Assembly (NCBI RefSeq): GCF_003008695.1
Contig: NZ_PXZT01000015.1
Location: 1 to 64,000 of the forward strand
Length of the DNA stretch: 64,000 bases
Source: Trichococcus alkaliphilus
Lineage (GTDB): Bacteria; Bacillota; Bacilli; Lactobacillales; Aerococcaceae
Direction of reading: 5' to 3'
Part shown: in pieces, positions 55,001 through 62,478 of the stretch
Layout: each line of letters starts with the position of its first letter
How positions within the stretch are numbered: the stretch's first letter is position 1
The notes under the pieces: model-generated
Database searches by the model: none
The model's input: the letters and a program-made list of their open reading frames with translations, nothing else
What the model was told of the DNA's origin: nothing
Program-made: the position numbers and the translations under genes

Positions 55001-55256
55001 ATAGATATTGTTTTAAGGACTCAGCGATGTCTTCAAGCATTGCCAATTCATCATTTGACGGGTTTTCCAACGTGATCAAGGCTTCTTCAGCGCGGGCTGT
55101 AGCGTTTCCCTCTGCATCTGTTGTTACATCAAGTATCAGCAGTTCGGCATAAAGATCATCCAAATCCCTTTGCGGTTGCACGAAGAATTCAAATGTACCT
55201 TCGGGATGGCTTGCTTTGAAAGCTGCAATCTTTTCAATCAATTTTTCTAAGTTCAT
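54999..55256 (-). CDS. Uncharacterised 85-residue acidic protein
   Basis: No family recognised. Predicted soluble alpha-beta: LEKLIEKIAAFKASHPEGTF at the start, DLYAELLILDVTTDAEGN in the middle and an acidic helix NDELAMLEDIAESLKQ at the end. AGAAAGAAGG precedes ATG 55256. It lies antisense between cstA and lrgA, so it interrupts the pyruvate cluster without an evident link. Confidence 0.68.
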   Translation of the reverse strand: MNLEKLIEKIAAFKASHPEGTFEFFVQPQRDLDDLYAELLILDVTTDAEGNATARAEEALITLENPSNDELAMLEDIAESLKQYL

Positions 55257-55462
55257 TTATTTTCGCCTTCTTTCTGTTCTTGTTCATTTACTCCACGGCT
55301 TATTATACATCATTAACCCGTCGTATGTATCGTGTAACAGGATTAAACCGACCCGGAAAGCAAGATTTTGGTTTGCGGGATATATCGTTTCGGCTTGGAA
55401 GTCGGTATACTGGATACTGAGAAATTCCGGATTGCTTTGGACAAGGAAGGAGCCGCTCCATT

Positions 55463-55834
55463 ATGCAGTATTTAAAACAATTTACCGTCATCATCGCTAT
55501 TTCGGCCGTAAGCGAATTGCTGGCCATCTTCATTCCGCTGCCTATTCCGGCCAGCATCTACGGCATGTCGCTGCTGTTCTTGTTGCTGATGACGGGAGTG
55601 TTGAAGCTCAAGCAAGTGGAAAGTGCCGCCAATCTGCTGTTGGGCATCATGCCTGCTCTGTTCGTTGTGAGCGGGGCTGGACTCATCACTTCCTACGGGC
55701 AAATCGCCGAAAATTTCGCCAGCTGGATTGCCGTCAACATCGGATCCACCATCGTGATTTTGGCGACGAGCGGCCTGTTGGCTCAGGGATTGATAAGAAG
55801 GAAGAAAGCGAAGGAGGCTGACGGGAATGGTTGA
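55463..55834 (+). CDS. lrgA: LrgA/CidA-family membrane protein (PftA-like)
   Basis: 123 residues, four membrane helices. AVSELLAIFIPLPIPASIYG with the Pro-rich turn, LLLLMTGVLKLKQVE and ALFVVSGAGLI identify the family. It forms a complex with LrgB. In B. subtilis the homologous PftAB is a pyruvate facilitator controlled by LytST; in staphylococci LrgAB was first described as a holin-antiholin-like system. GGAAGGAG precedes ATG 55463. It overlaps lrgB by eight bases. The nearby LytST and CstA favour the pyruvate role. Confidence 0.9.
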   Translation: MQYLKQFTVIIAISAVSELLAIFIPLPIPASIYGMSLLFLLLMTGVLKLKQVESAANLLLGIMPALFVVSGAGLITSYGQIAENFASWIAVNIGSTIVILATSGLLAQGLIRRKKAKEADGNG

Positions 55835-56525
55835 TCATCTGTTGCAGACGACAAAATATCTCGGGCTGTTCATCAGCTTGGGCGCCTTCATGATCGGATT
55901 GAAGCTTAACAAAAAATATCCCTATGCATTCATGAATCCTTTGCTGATCGGGACGATCCTGGTGATGGTCTTGATCCTTGTCCTGGACGTCGAAGTTGCC
56001 GTTTTTCAAAAAAGCGCGCAAGTCTTGACCGATCTCCTGACGCCGGCCACGATATGCCTAGCTGTTCCGGTCTATCGGCAGTTCAAAATTTTACGCGAGA
56101 ACAGCTGGGTCGTATTGATCAGTTGTCTGGTGGGGATGATCAGCGGCCTGGTCACGATCATCGGCTTGGCCCTGATTCTTCAAATGAGCGAAATAACGAC
56201 CCTTTCCACTTTGGCGCGTTCGATCACGATGGCGATTGCCTTGGATACGACCGAATTGATCGGCGGGGTCGCAGGGATCATCGTGGCCGGGGTCATCTTC
56301 GCCGGTATTTTCGGGACGGTGGTTTCCGGCCTGATTTTCAGAATCTTCAAGATCGAAGAACCGATCGCGAAAGGCTTGGCTTTGGGCGCGGCTTCCCACG
56401 CTATGGGGACGGCCGAATCGTTGAAAACAAGCGAACTGCAGGGTGCCATGAGCAGTCTGGCGATGGTCGTTTCCGGCGTCATGATGGTGGGATTGATCCC
56501 GCTTGCGGCGCTGTTCGTCCAGTGA
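55827..56525 (+). CDS. lrgB: LrgB-family membrane protein (PftB-like)
   Basis: 232 residues, six to eight membrane helices. LTPATICLAVPVYRQFKILR, SITMAIALDTTELIGGVAG (family members usually have S-V-T-P before the A-I/M) and LALGAASHAMGTAESLKTSE are the LrgB signature. It is the partner of LrgA. AAGCGAAGGAGG precedes ATG 55827 within the end of lrgA. A terminator follows. Confidence 0.92.
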   Translation: MVDHLLQTTKYLGLFISLGAFMIGLKLNKKYPYAFMNPLLIGTILVMVLILVLDVEVAVFQKSAQVLTDLLTPATICLAVPVYRQFKILRENSWVVLISCLVGMISGLVTIIGLALILQMSEITTLSTLARSITMAIALDTTELIGGVAGIIVAGVIFAGIFGTVVSGLIFRIFKIEEPIAKGLALGAASHAMGTAESLKTSELQGAMSSLAMVVSGVMMVGLIPLAALFVQ

Positions 56526-56547
56526 GGCTAATAAGTAAGAAAGCATC

Positions 56548-56586
56548 AGAAGCAACTCTCGTTTTATAAGAGACTGCTTCTTTTTG
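56548..56586 (+). terminator. Terminator of lrgAB
   Basis: AGAAGCA and CTCT pair with AGAG and TGCTTCT around CGTTTTATA, then TTTT. Confidence 0.82.
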
Positions 56587-56731
56587 CACCGGGAAGGTCC
56601 TTTTCCATCAAGGGTTATCCGATGCCAGACGATGGGCTCTGTGCTATACTAAGTTCAGAATAGGGTATCAGTATCTTGAAGTTTTGTCTGGCTATTCCGG
56701 AGTCGAACGTTGCTAAAAGGACGGTGGAGAA

Positions 56732-57487
56732 ATGGAACAAACACTGCAAGCGCATATTCAGTTATCAGCCGATCTGGATGTGAAATATGCGCTGTTGCCG
56801 GGTGATCCAGCCCGCGTTGAAAGAGCGAAACTGCTGTTGGAGGACGCTGTCGATTTGGCGTTCAACCGTGAGTACAAGAGTGTTCTGGGGACTTATCAAG
56901 GAATGAAGGTGCTCGTCATTTCCTCCGGAATCGGCGGGCCATCCACAGCGATAGCCATCGAAGAGTTGGCAAAGATCGGAATAGAAGGCATCATCCGCAT
57001 CGGCAGCTGCGGGTCCTTGCATCCAGCAGTGCATTTGGGAGATGTGATCATCGCGACGGCAGCGGTCCGGGATGATGGCGCCAGCAAGGCCTATGTCGAT
57101 TCCACATATCCCGCCGTGGCTGATTTGGATTTGTTGATTCATCTGCGGACAATTGCGGAAACGGAGCGGATCCCTCATCGTTTGGGGATTGTCCGCAGCC
57201 ACGACAGCTTCTACACCGCCCGTGAAGCGCAACTTACTGCTTATTGGAGCGGAAACGGCATCATCGGATCGGATATGGAAACAGCCACTTTGTTCGTTGT
57301 TGGGGCGCTGAGGGGGTTGAAGACCGCTTCGCTGCTGAATGTCGTCGTCGGTCCGGAAGAAGGGATGGCGGAAGGCGTCCGTCAATTCGTTTCCGGAGAA
57401 TCGGCCACCAAGCAAGGGGAACAGAATCAAATCAAACTGGCATTATCCGCTTTCCATGCATGGCATCAGGCAAAAGGAGGAGAATAA
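56732..57487 (+). CDS. udp: Uridine phosphorylase-type nucleoside phosphorylase
   Basis: 251 residues, the hexameric NP-I phosphorylase family. ALLPGDPARVERAKLLL with the phosphate-binding motif, GIGGPSTAIAIEELAKIG, RIGSCGSL and SDMETATLFVVGALRGLK identify the uridine-type. It cleaves a nucleoside with phosphate to base plus ribose 1-phosphate. ATG 56732 has ACGGTGGAG upstream, and TATACT at 56645 may be the -10. It lies one base before an ECF S component, so the transporter probably brings in its nucleoside substrate. Confidence 0.88.
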   Translation: MEQTLQAHIQLSADLDVKYALLPGDPARVERAKLLLEDAVDLAFNREYKSVLGTYQGMKVLVISSGIGGPSTAIAIEELAKIGIEGIIRIGSCGSLHPAVHLGDVIIATAAVRDDGASKAYVDSTYPAVADLDLLIHLRTIAETERIPHRLGIVRSHDSFYTAREAQLTAYWSGNGIIGSDMETATLFVVGALRGLKTASLLNVVVGPEEGMAEGVRQFVSGESATKQGEQNQIKLALSAFHAWHQAKGGE

Positions 57488-57488
57488 A

Positions 57489-58097
57489 ATGAATGCAGAA
57501 ACAAAAAATAAACTGAGCTACAAGTTATCTACGGCTTCCATCGTATTGATCCCGATCGCGATCGGGATCAATTATCTCGGTAAATACATCGCGGGCGTAT
57601 TGCGTCTGCCGCTTTGGTTGGACTCGATCGGAACGGTATTGTCCGGTATGTTGGCGGGGCCTGTAATCGGTGCTGCTTCCGGGATCATCAACAACGTCAT
57701 CTACGGCGTGACGGCCGATCCGATTTCGACAGTGTATGCGATCACCAGCGCAGTCATCGGTTTGATGGCGGGTCTGTTTGCCGCTAAAGGCTGGTTCAAG
57801 GACATCAAGACCGTGCTGTTGGCCGGGTTGATCATAGGTGTGGTTGCGGCCACCGTTTCGACGCCTTTGAACATCCTCTTTTGGGGTGGACAGACCGGTA
57901 ATGTCTGGGGGGATGCCCTCTACGCTTTGCTGATTTCGAATGGGCAACCGCAGTGGCTGGCTTCTTTCCTGGACAGCATCGTTGTCGATGTGCCGGATAA
58001 GTTAGTGACGGTGCTCATTAGTTATTTTGTCTTCAAGGGCTTGCCGAAGAAACTTACGAACACCTTCCTGAAGGATGGCGCGATAGAAGAATTATAG
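57489..58097 (+). CDS. ECF transporter S component (substrate-specific)
   Basis: 202 residues, six membrane helices. IGTVLSGMLAGPVIGAASGI and NNVIYGVTADPISTVYAITS are typical of the S-component group with the GxxxGxxxG helix. It binds the substrate for the EcfA1-EcfA2-EcfT motor encoded directly downstream. Position behind uridine phosphorylase points to a nucleoside or base as cargo. ATG 57489 follows AAAGGAGGAG; an upstream frame extension inside udp is rejected. It has no energising domain of its own. Confidence 0.88.
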   Translation: MNAETKNKLSYKLSTASIVLIPIAIGINYLGKYIAGVLRLPLWLDSIGTVLSGMLAGPVIGAASGIINNVIYGVTADPISTVYAITSAVIGLMAGLFAAKGWFKDIKTVLLAGLIIGVVAATVSTPLNILFWGGQTGNVWGDALYALLISNGQPQWLASFLDSIVVDVPDKLVTVLISYFVFKGLPKKLTNTFLKDGAIEEL

Positions 58098-58109
58098 GGG
58101 CTGATTTGA

Positions 58110-58877
58110 ATGGATGCAATGACATTGTATGTGCCGCGAAACTCGCCGATCCATCGCCTGGATCCGTTGACGAAGATGCTTTATGTCGTCGTAAGCATCG
58201 CCGCAGCCTATGTATTGGATGATTTATGGGAAGTCGGGGCAGTCATGCTGACCAGTTTTGGCATCTTGTTGGTAGGAAAAGTTTTCCGCAATATTTTGCC
58301 GGTGATCGCACTCAGTTTTTTATTGATTCTGTCGATTGTCATTGTGCAAGGGTTTTTCAATCCTGCTAATGAAACGTTGCTATATGAATTGGGTCCGATA
58401 AAATTCTACAAAGAGGGCCTGGTTATCGCCTTTCGTCTGACCATGCGCGTCATCAATATGGTCAGCGCCTTTGGGGTGTTGGTGCTGACGACTTCGCCGA
58501 CGGAACTAGTCGAGCGGCTGCAGCAGAAAGGCATGTCGCCGAAAATCGGCTATGTCATCTTGTCGGTCCTGCAGATCATTCCGCAGCTTCGGGCTACGTA
58601 CGGCAAAATCCAGGATGCACAACGGTCGCGCGGGATGGAGACTGAGGGTAGCCTGTTTGTCCGGATAAAGGCTTTCTTCCCGTTATTGGGTCCGGTCATC
58701 CTGAACGCCCTCAATGATACCCGGGAAAGAGCGATTGCGCTCGATGTCCGCGGCTTCGACAGGGATACGCCGAAAACCTATCTGAATGAAGCAAAAAATT
58801 ATCGCTTTAGCACGTTGCTGAATATCCTACTGTTGTTGATTCTGGCTGGTTTAATCGTCTGGAGGCTGATGGGATGA
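58110..58877 (+). CDS. ecfT: ECF transporter T component
   Basis: 255 residues, membrane protein with four to five helices and the two coupling motifs that dock into the ATPases, AQRSRGME (about residue 170) and ALDVRGFDRD (about 210). It links the S component to EcfA1 and EcfA2. AGGGG precedes ATG 58110. Its stop overlaps the start of ecfA1 in ATGA. Confidence 0.92.
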   Translation: MDAMTLYVPRNSPIHRLDPLTKMLYVVVSIAAAYVLDDLWEVGAVMLTSFGILLVGKVFRNILPVIALSFLLILSIVIVQGFFNPANETLLYELGPIKFYKEGLVIAFRLTMRVINMVSAFGVLVLTTSPTELVERLQQKGMSPKIGYVILSVLQIIPQLRATYGKIQDAQRSRGMETEGSLFVRIKAFFPLLGPVILNALNDTRERAIALDVRGFDRDTPKTYLNEAKNYRFSTLLNILLLLILAGLIVWRLMG

Positions 58878-59725
58878 GCATCATAGAAGTGAAGGATCTG
58901 AAATATCGCTATCCCGACACGACCAAATTGGCATTGGACGGCATCAGCTTTTCGGTCGAGGAAGGCGAATTCATCGGCCTGATCGGAAGGAACACCGCCG
59001 GAAAATCGACTTTGTGCTATGCGCTCAGCGGTTTGGTGCCGCACTTCTTCAAAGGGGCCTACGGCGGATCGGTGATGATAGCTGGTTTGGATGTGCGCAC
59101 GACGGATGTGAGTGAAGTCACTGCAGCAGCCGGTTTGGTGTTCGAAAATCCGTTTTCCCAGATCACCGGCTCGCGTTTTACGGTATATGAAGAAATCGCC
59201 TTTGGTCTGGAGAACATGGGACTGCCGCGCGACGAAATCATCAAGCGGATCGAAGAAAGCCTGGACTTGCTGGACATCCGCAAAGTGAAGGACAAGAACC
59301 CATTCGATCTTTCCGGCGGGCAAATGCAGCGGGTCGCGATCGCCGGCGTGGTCGCGATGAAGCCGAAAGTGCTGATTTTAGATGAACCCACTTCCCAACT
59401 GGATCCGCAAGGGTCGGAAGAGGTCTTCAAGGTGGTGGAGAGCCTTACGAAAGAAGGCATCACAATCATCATGGCTGAGCAGAAGATGGAAAAAATCGCG
59501 CAGTATGCAGACCGGGTCTTGCTTTTGGCTGATGCAAAATTGATCGCATATGACATACCCGAAGCCGTTTTTTCACGCGAGGATTTGGCTTCTCTGGGAG
59601 TGCAACCGCCAGCTGTGACAGCGATTGCCCGCCACTTGAATAAGCGGAAGGCCAATGGGCAGTACCCTGTGGCATTGGATGATCTGAAAGGATTGCTTGC
59701 GGAAGAGGGTGTTCCGCATGAATAA
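58874..59725 (+). CDS. ecfA1: ECF transporter ATPase 1
   Basis: 283 residues. Walker A GRNTAGKSTL, Q-loop ENPFSQITG, signature LSGGQMQRVAIAG and Walker B VLILDEPTSQLD are all intact, followed by an HMAEQKMEK-type switch (here IMAEQKMEKIAQ, without the usual His). The ATG overlaps the ecfT stop. It pairs with the next gene, whose signature is degenerate, so this subunit carries one canonical site. Confidence 0.92.
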   Translation: MSIIEVKDLKYRYPDTTKLALDGISFSVEEGEFIGLIGRNTAGKSTLCYALSGLVPHFFKGAYGGSVMIAGLDVRTTDVSEVTAAAGLVFENPFSQITGSRFTVYEEIAFGLENMGLPRDEIIKRIEESLDLLDIRKVKDKNPFDLSGGQMQRVAIAGVVAMKPKVLILDEPTSQLDPQGSEEVFKVVESLTKEGITIIMAEQKMEKIAQYADRVLLLADAKLIAYDIPEAVFSREDLASLGVQPPAVTAIARHLNKRKANGQYPVALDDLKGLLAEEGVPHE

Positions 59726-60530
59726 ACTGGAAATAGAAAGGCTGCATTTTGCCTACGATAAAGCGACTCCCGTCATAAAGGGCATCGGTCTGGTGCTGGA
59801 TGACCGGAAAACCGCCATCATCGGGCAGAACGGCTCGGGGAAAACGACCTTCGTGAAACTGCTGAAGGGGCTGTTGCGCCCCGATTCCGGCAGGATTCTG
59901 CTGGACGGTACTGATCTTTCGACTTTGACGGTTGCCCAGATTTCCAAGAAAATCGGCCTGGTTTTTCAGAACCCGGATGACCAGATTTTCAAGAATACGG
60001 TTTTGGATGAGGTCATGGTCGGTCCATTGAACATCGGGCTGTCCTTGGATGAGGCAAAGGACAGTTCCCGCGCGGCTTTGGCGCAAGTAGAGCTGGCTGA
60101 CGTCGAGAAGGTGAACCCGTACGATCTTAATTTAGCGCAAAGAAAGATGGTGGCGTTGGCTTCGATTTTGGCGATGGATACGCCCATCGTCATCTTCGAT
60201 GAGCCTACCATGGGGCAGGACGTTGCCGGGAAAGCGATCATCAGAAAAGTGATCGAAGATCTGCAAGCAGAAGGCAAAGCCGTACTGTGCATTCTGCATG
60301 ACATGGATTTTGCGGCGGCAGTTTTTGAACGCATCGTCGTCTTCAGCCAAGGACAATTGCTGCTCGAAGGCGATACAAGGGAAGTCTTCAGTAAAAGAGA
60401 GCTCCTGCAACAGGCTTATCTGGATCAGCCCCAAGCCATGAAAATCGCACAGGCTTTGGGCATTCCGGGCAATCTGCTGAGTGTGGAAGAAATAAAATCT
60501 GTATTCAAGGTGTCCGATGATAATCGGTAA
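59718..60530 (+). CDS. ecfA2: ECF transporter ATPase 2 with altered signature motif
   Basis: 270 residues. Walker A GQNGSGKTTF, Q-loop QNPDDQIFKNT, Walker B PIVIFDEPTMGQD and His switch LCILHDMDFAA are normal. At the place of the LSGGQ signature it reads DLNLAQRKMVALAS. The ATP site that uses this signature is therefore probably impaired, giving an asymmetric motor. ATG 59718 lies in the end of ecfA1 with GAGGG eight bases upstream. Last gene of udp-S-T-A1-A2, closed by a terminator. Confidence 0.9.
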   Translation: MNKLEIERLHFAYDKATPVIKGIGLVLDDRKTAIIGQNGSGKTTFVKLLKGLLRPDSGRILLDGTDLSTLTVAQISKKIGLVFQNPDDQIFKNTVLDEVMVGPLNIGLSLDEAKDSSRAALAQVELADVEKVNPYDLNLAQRKMVALASILAMDTPIVIFDEPTMGQDVAGKAIIRKVIEDLQAEGKAVLCILHDMDFAAAVFERIVVFSQGQLLLEGDTREVFSKRELLQQAYLDQPQAMKIAQALGIPGNLLSVEEIKSVFKVSDDNR

Positions 60531-60562
60531 TGAATATCTGGGAGTAATTCCAAAATAAAAAG

Positions 60563-60608
60563 CGTCGCAGCGGATAGTATTTAGCACTATCCGCTGCGAC
60601 GTTTTTTT
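60563..60608 (+). terminator. Terminator of the udp-ECF operon
   Basis: A perfect 16-bp stem CGTCGCAGCGGATAGT / ACTATCCGCTGCGACG is followed by seven T. Confidence 0.95.
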
Positions 60609-60610
60609 GT

Positions 60611-61084
60611 GATGTTATGAAAAAATACATATCCCAAAACAAGTGATATTATTAACAAGCCGAAATGTTTACTGCAAATGAATACGTCCAATGCAGCGTA
60701 AATAGCTAGGTGCCTCGTGAAAATCGCAAAATACGGGTCCTAATTTGGTTAAATGATTCAAAATTTCCTTTAATGTGTCCTGTGTAACAATTTAGGGAGA
60801 TAAACATTGATGAAATATTGTAACATGAACCATATTAAATAAAATACAGTAAGCGTATACTATCGTTATTAAAGCGCTTCAATAATCATCTGTACAAATA
60901 TTGTTGTTAGGGTTTGTTTGAATTATCTGTAAAAATCTCTTTGATTTTCAATTATGAAAGGAGTGAAGTTATTAACAGAACAGCTCATTATGCAATTTAA
61001 CAGATTCACAGATTGGTTTGCTCATAATAAATAGTAATAATTTTCATGATTATAAAATATAATAAAAAGGAATGAGGTTATATA
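60611..61084 (+). other. AT-rich leader region of the galactarate genes
   Basis: 474 bases of clearly higher AT content than the DNA to the left. A -10 TATACT (60856-60861) without a good -35 is the best promoter candidate; a second TATAAT at 61058 is too close to the start. A 26-codon ORF (60954-61034, MKGVKLLTEQLIMQFNRF...) has no usable SD and is probably not a gene. Confidence 0.45.
60869..60882 (+). promoter_or_regulatory. cre-like site downstream of the candidate -10
   Basis: TTAAAGCGCTTCAA matches the cre consensus at 12 of 14 bases. It is eight bases after the -10, where CcpA would block elongation. Confidence 0.65.
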
Positions 61085-62422
61085 ATGAGTATCGGTTTGA
61101 TTAGTTTGATTGGTATGATTATAGGTATCGTTTTACTGATTTGGCTTTCTTTCAAAGGGTTGCCTTTGTTGGTTCTTGGTCCAATCGCCAGTGGGGTAGT
61201 TTTACTTTTTGCGGCTCAACCAGTAGTTGAAGGGTTGACAACTGGGTATGCACAAGCGTTTGCTGGTTTTGCTGAAGCAAACTTCTTGTTATTTCTGCCT
61301 GCATGTATTTTGGGGGCTATGTTGGGTGAATGTGGTGCTGCTAAAGATATCTCAATAGCAGTTGCGCGCGTAGCAAGAAAAGCCGGGACAAATGCAAAAT
61401 ATGCAACAATCATGGGACTTGCCATGATTACCGCTGTATTATCTTATGGAGGTGTTAGTGGATTCGTCGTTATCTTCACAATGACTCCAATCTGCAAGGT
61501 GTTGTTCAAAGAATTGGATATTCCTTGGCATTTCATCATTGCGATGATTGTATATGGTGGTTCAATGTGGACGGCTATTCTTCCTGGTTCGCCAGCTATC
61601 CAAAATTTGATTCCGATAGATTATCTTGGGACTACACCGACTTCAGGCCCTTGGATCGGTGTCATAGCTGCAGTGTTGTGTATCATTGTAGGTGCAGTCT
61701 ACATTAAAGTAGCTCTAGCGATGTCAGAGAAAAAAGGCGAAGGTTTCTTGCCTACTGGAGCAGAAATCAACAAAACAATTATTGAAGAATCACATGGAGT
61801 AGCATACCTTGACCAAGAAACTGGGTCTGTTTTGAAAGCGTTAACGCCTTCGTTGGTGCTGTTGATTACCATGAATATTCTTAAATTTGCCCCTGAGGCT
61901 GCGTTGACATTTGGATGTGTGACATGTGCTATTCTGTATTGGAAAAAATTCCCTGATATTTGGGGAACAATGAGTGCTGGTGGTAAAACAGCTGCACTAT
62001 CTATCATCAATGTATGTGCTGTTGTTGGTTTTGGTGGCGTCATCAAAGCAGTACCAGGATTTGAATTTTTGGTCAGCGGCTTAGATGCAATTCCAGGACC
62101 TCCATTAATCCAATTGGCATTAGCTACTAACTTAATTGCTGGTATCTCGGCATCGGCATCTGGTGGTGAAGGAATTGCTCTTGAAGCATTCGGACAGAGA
62201 TTTTTGGATATGGGAGTCAACCCGGATGTCATTCATAGAATTGTAAATATTTCTTGTTATGGATTGGACTCGTTACCGAATAACGGATCAGTAATCAACC
62301 GTTTGAATTATACAAAATTGACTCACAAACAAGGATACTATCATGAATTTTGGTTAGGTGCAGTTTGGCCGTTCATTCTGTCATTTATTGCGGTAGGTCT
62401 TGCTCAAATGGGTATCGTGTAA
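61085..62422 (+). CDS. GntP-family permease, probably galactarate
   Basis: 445 residues, about twelve to fourteen membrane helices. GMIIGIVLLIWLSFKGLPLL at the start, ACILGAMLGECGAAKDISIA and YGGVSGFVVIFTMTPICK in the first half, and NLIAGISASASGGEGIALEA in the second are typical of the GntP/CitMHS-like group. The next gene is galactarate dehydratase, so the cargo is probably galactarate or a related sugar acid. AAAGGAATGAGG precedes ATG 61085. Codon use is AT-richer than in the ecf genes. Confidence 0.88.
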   Translation: MSIGLISLIGMIIGIVLLIWLSFKGLPLLVLGPIASGVVLLFAAQPVVEGLTTGYAQAFAGFAEANFLLFLPACILGAMLGECGAAKDISIAVARVARKAGTNAKYATIMGLAMITAVLSYGGVSGFVVIFTMTPICKVLFKELDIPWHFIIAMIVYGGSMWTAILPGSPAIQNLIPIDYLGTTPTSGPWIGVIAAVLCIIVGAVYIKVALAMSEKKGEGFLPTGAEINKTIIEESHGVAYLDQETGSVLKALTPSLVLLITMNILKFAPEAALTFGCVTCAILYWKKFPDIWGTMSAGGKTAALSIINVCAVVGFGGVIKAVPGFEFLVSGLDAIPGPPLIQLALATNLIAGISASASGGEGIALEAFGQRFLDMGVNPDVIHRIVNISCYGLDSLPNNGSVINRLNYTKLTHKQGYYHEFWLGAVWPFILSFIAVGLAQMGIV

Positions 62423-62478
62423 CATTCTGAAGTTAGGTATTGTTTAGTGAATGAAGTCAATGGAATGGAGAAGATTAG

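Noticed and set aside
60954-61034. 26-codon ORF with a hydrophobic-amphipathic translation upstream of the GntP-type gene
   Set aside because: The AAAGGAG lies inside it and not before its ATG, so translation is unlikely.
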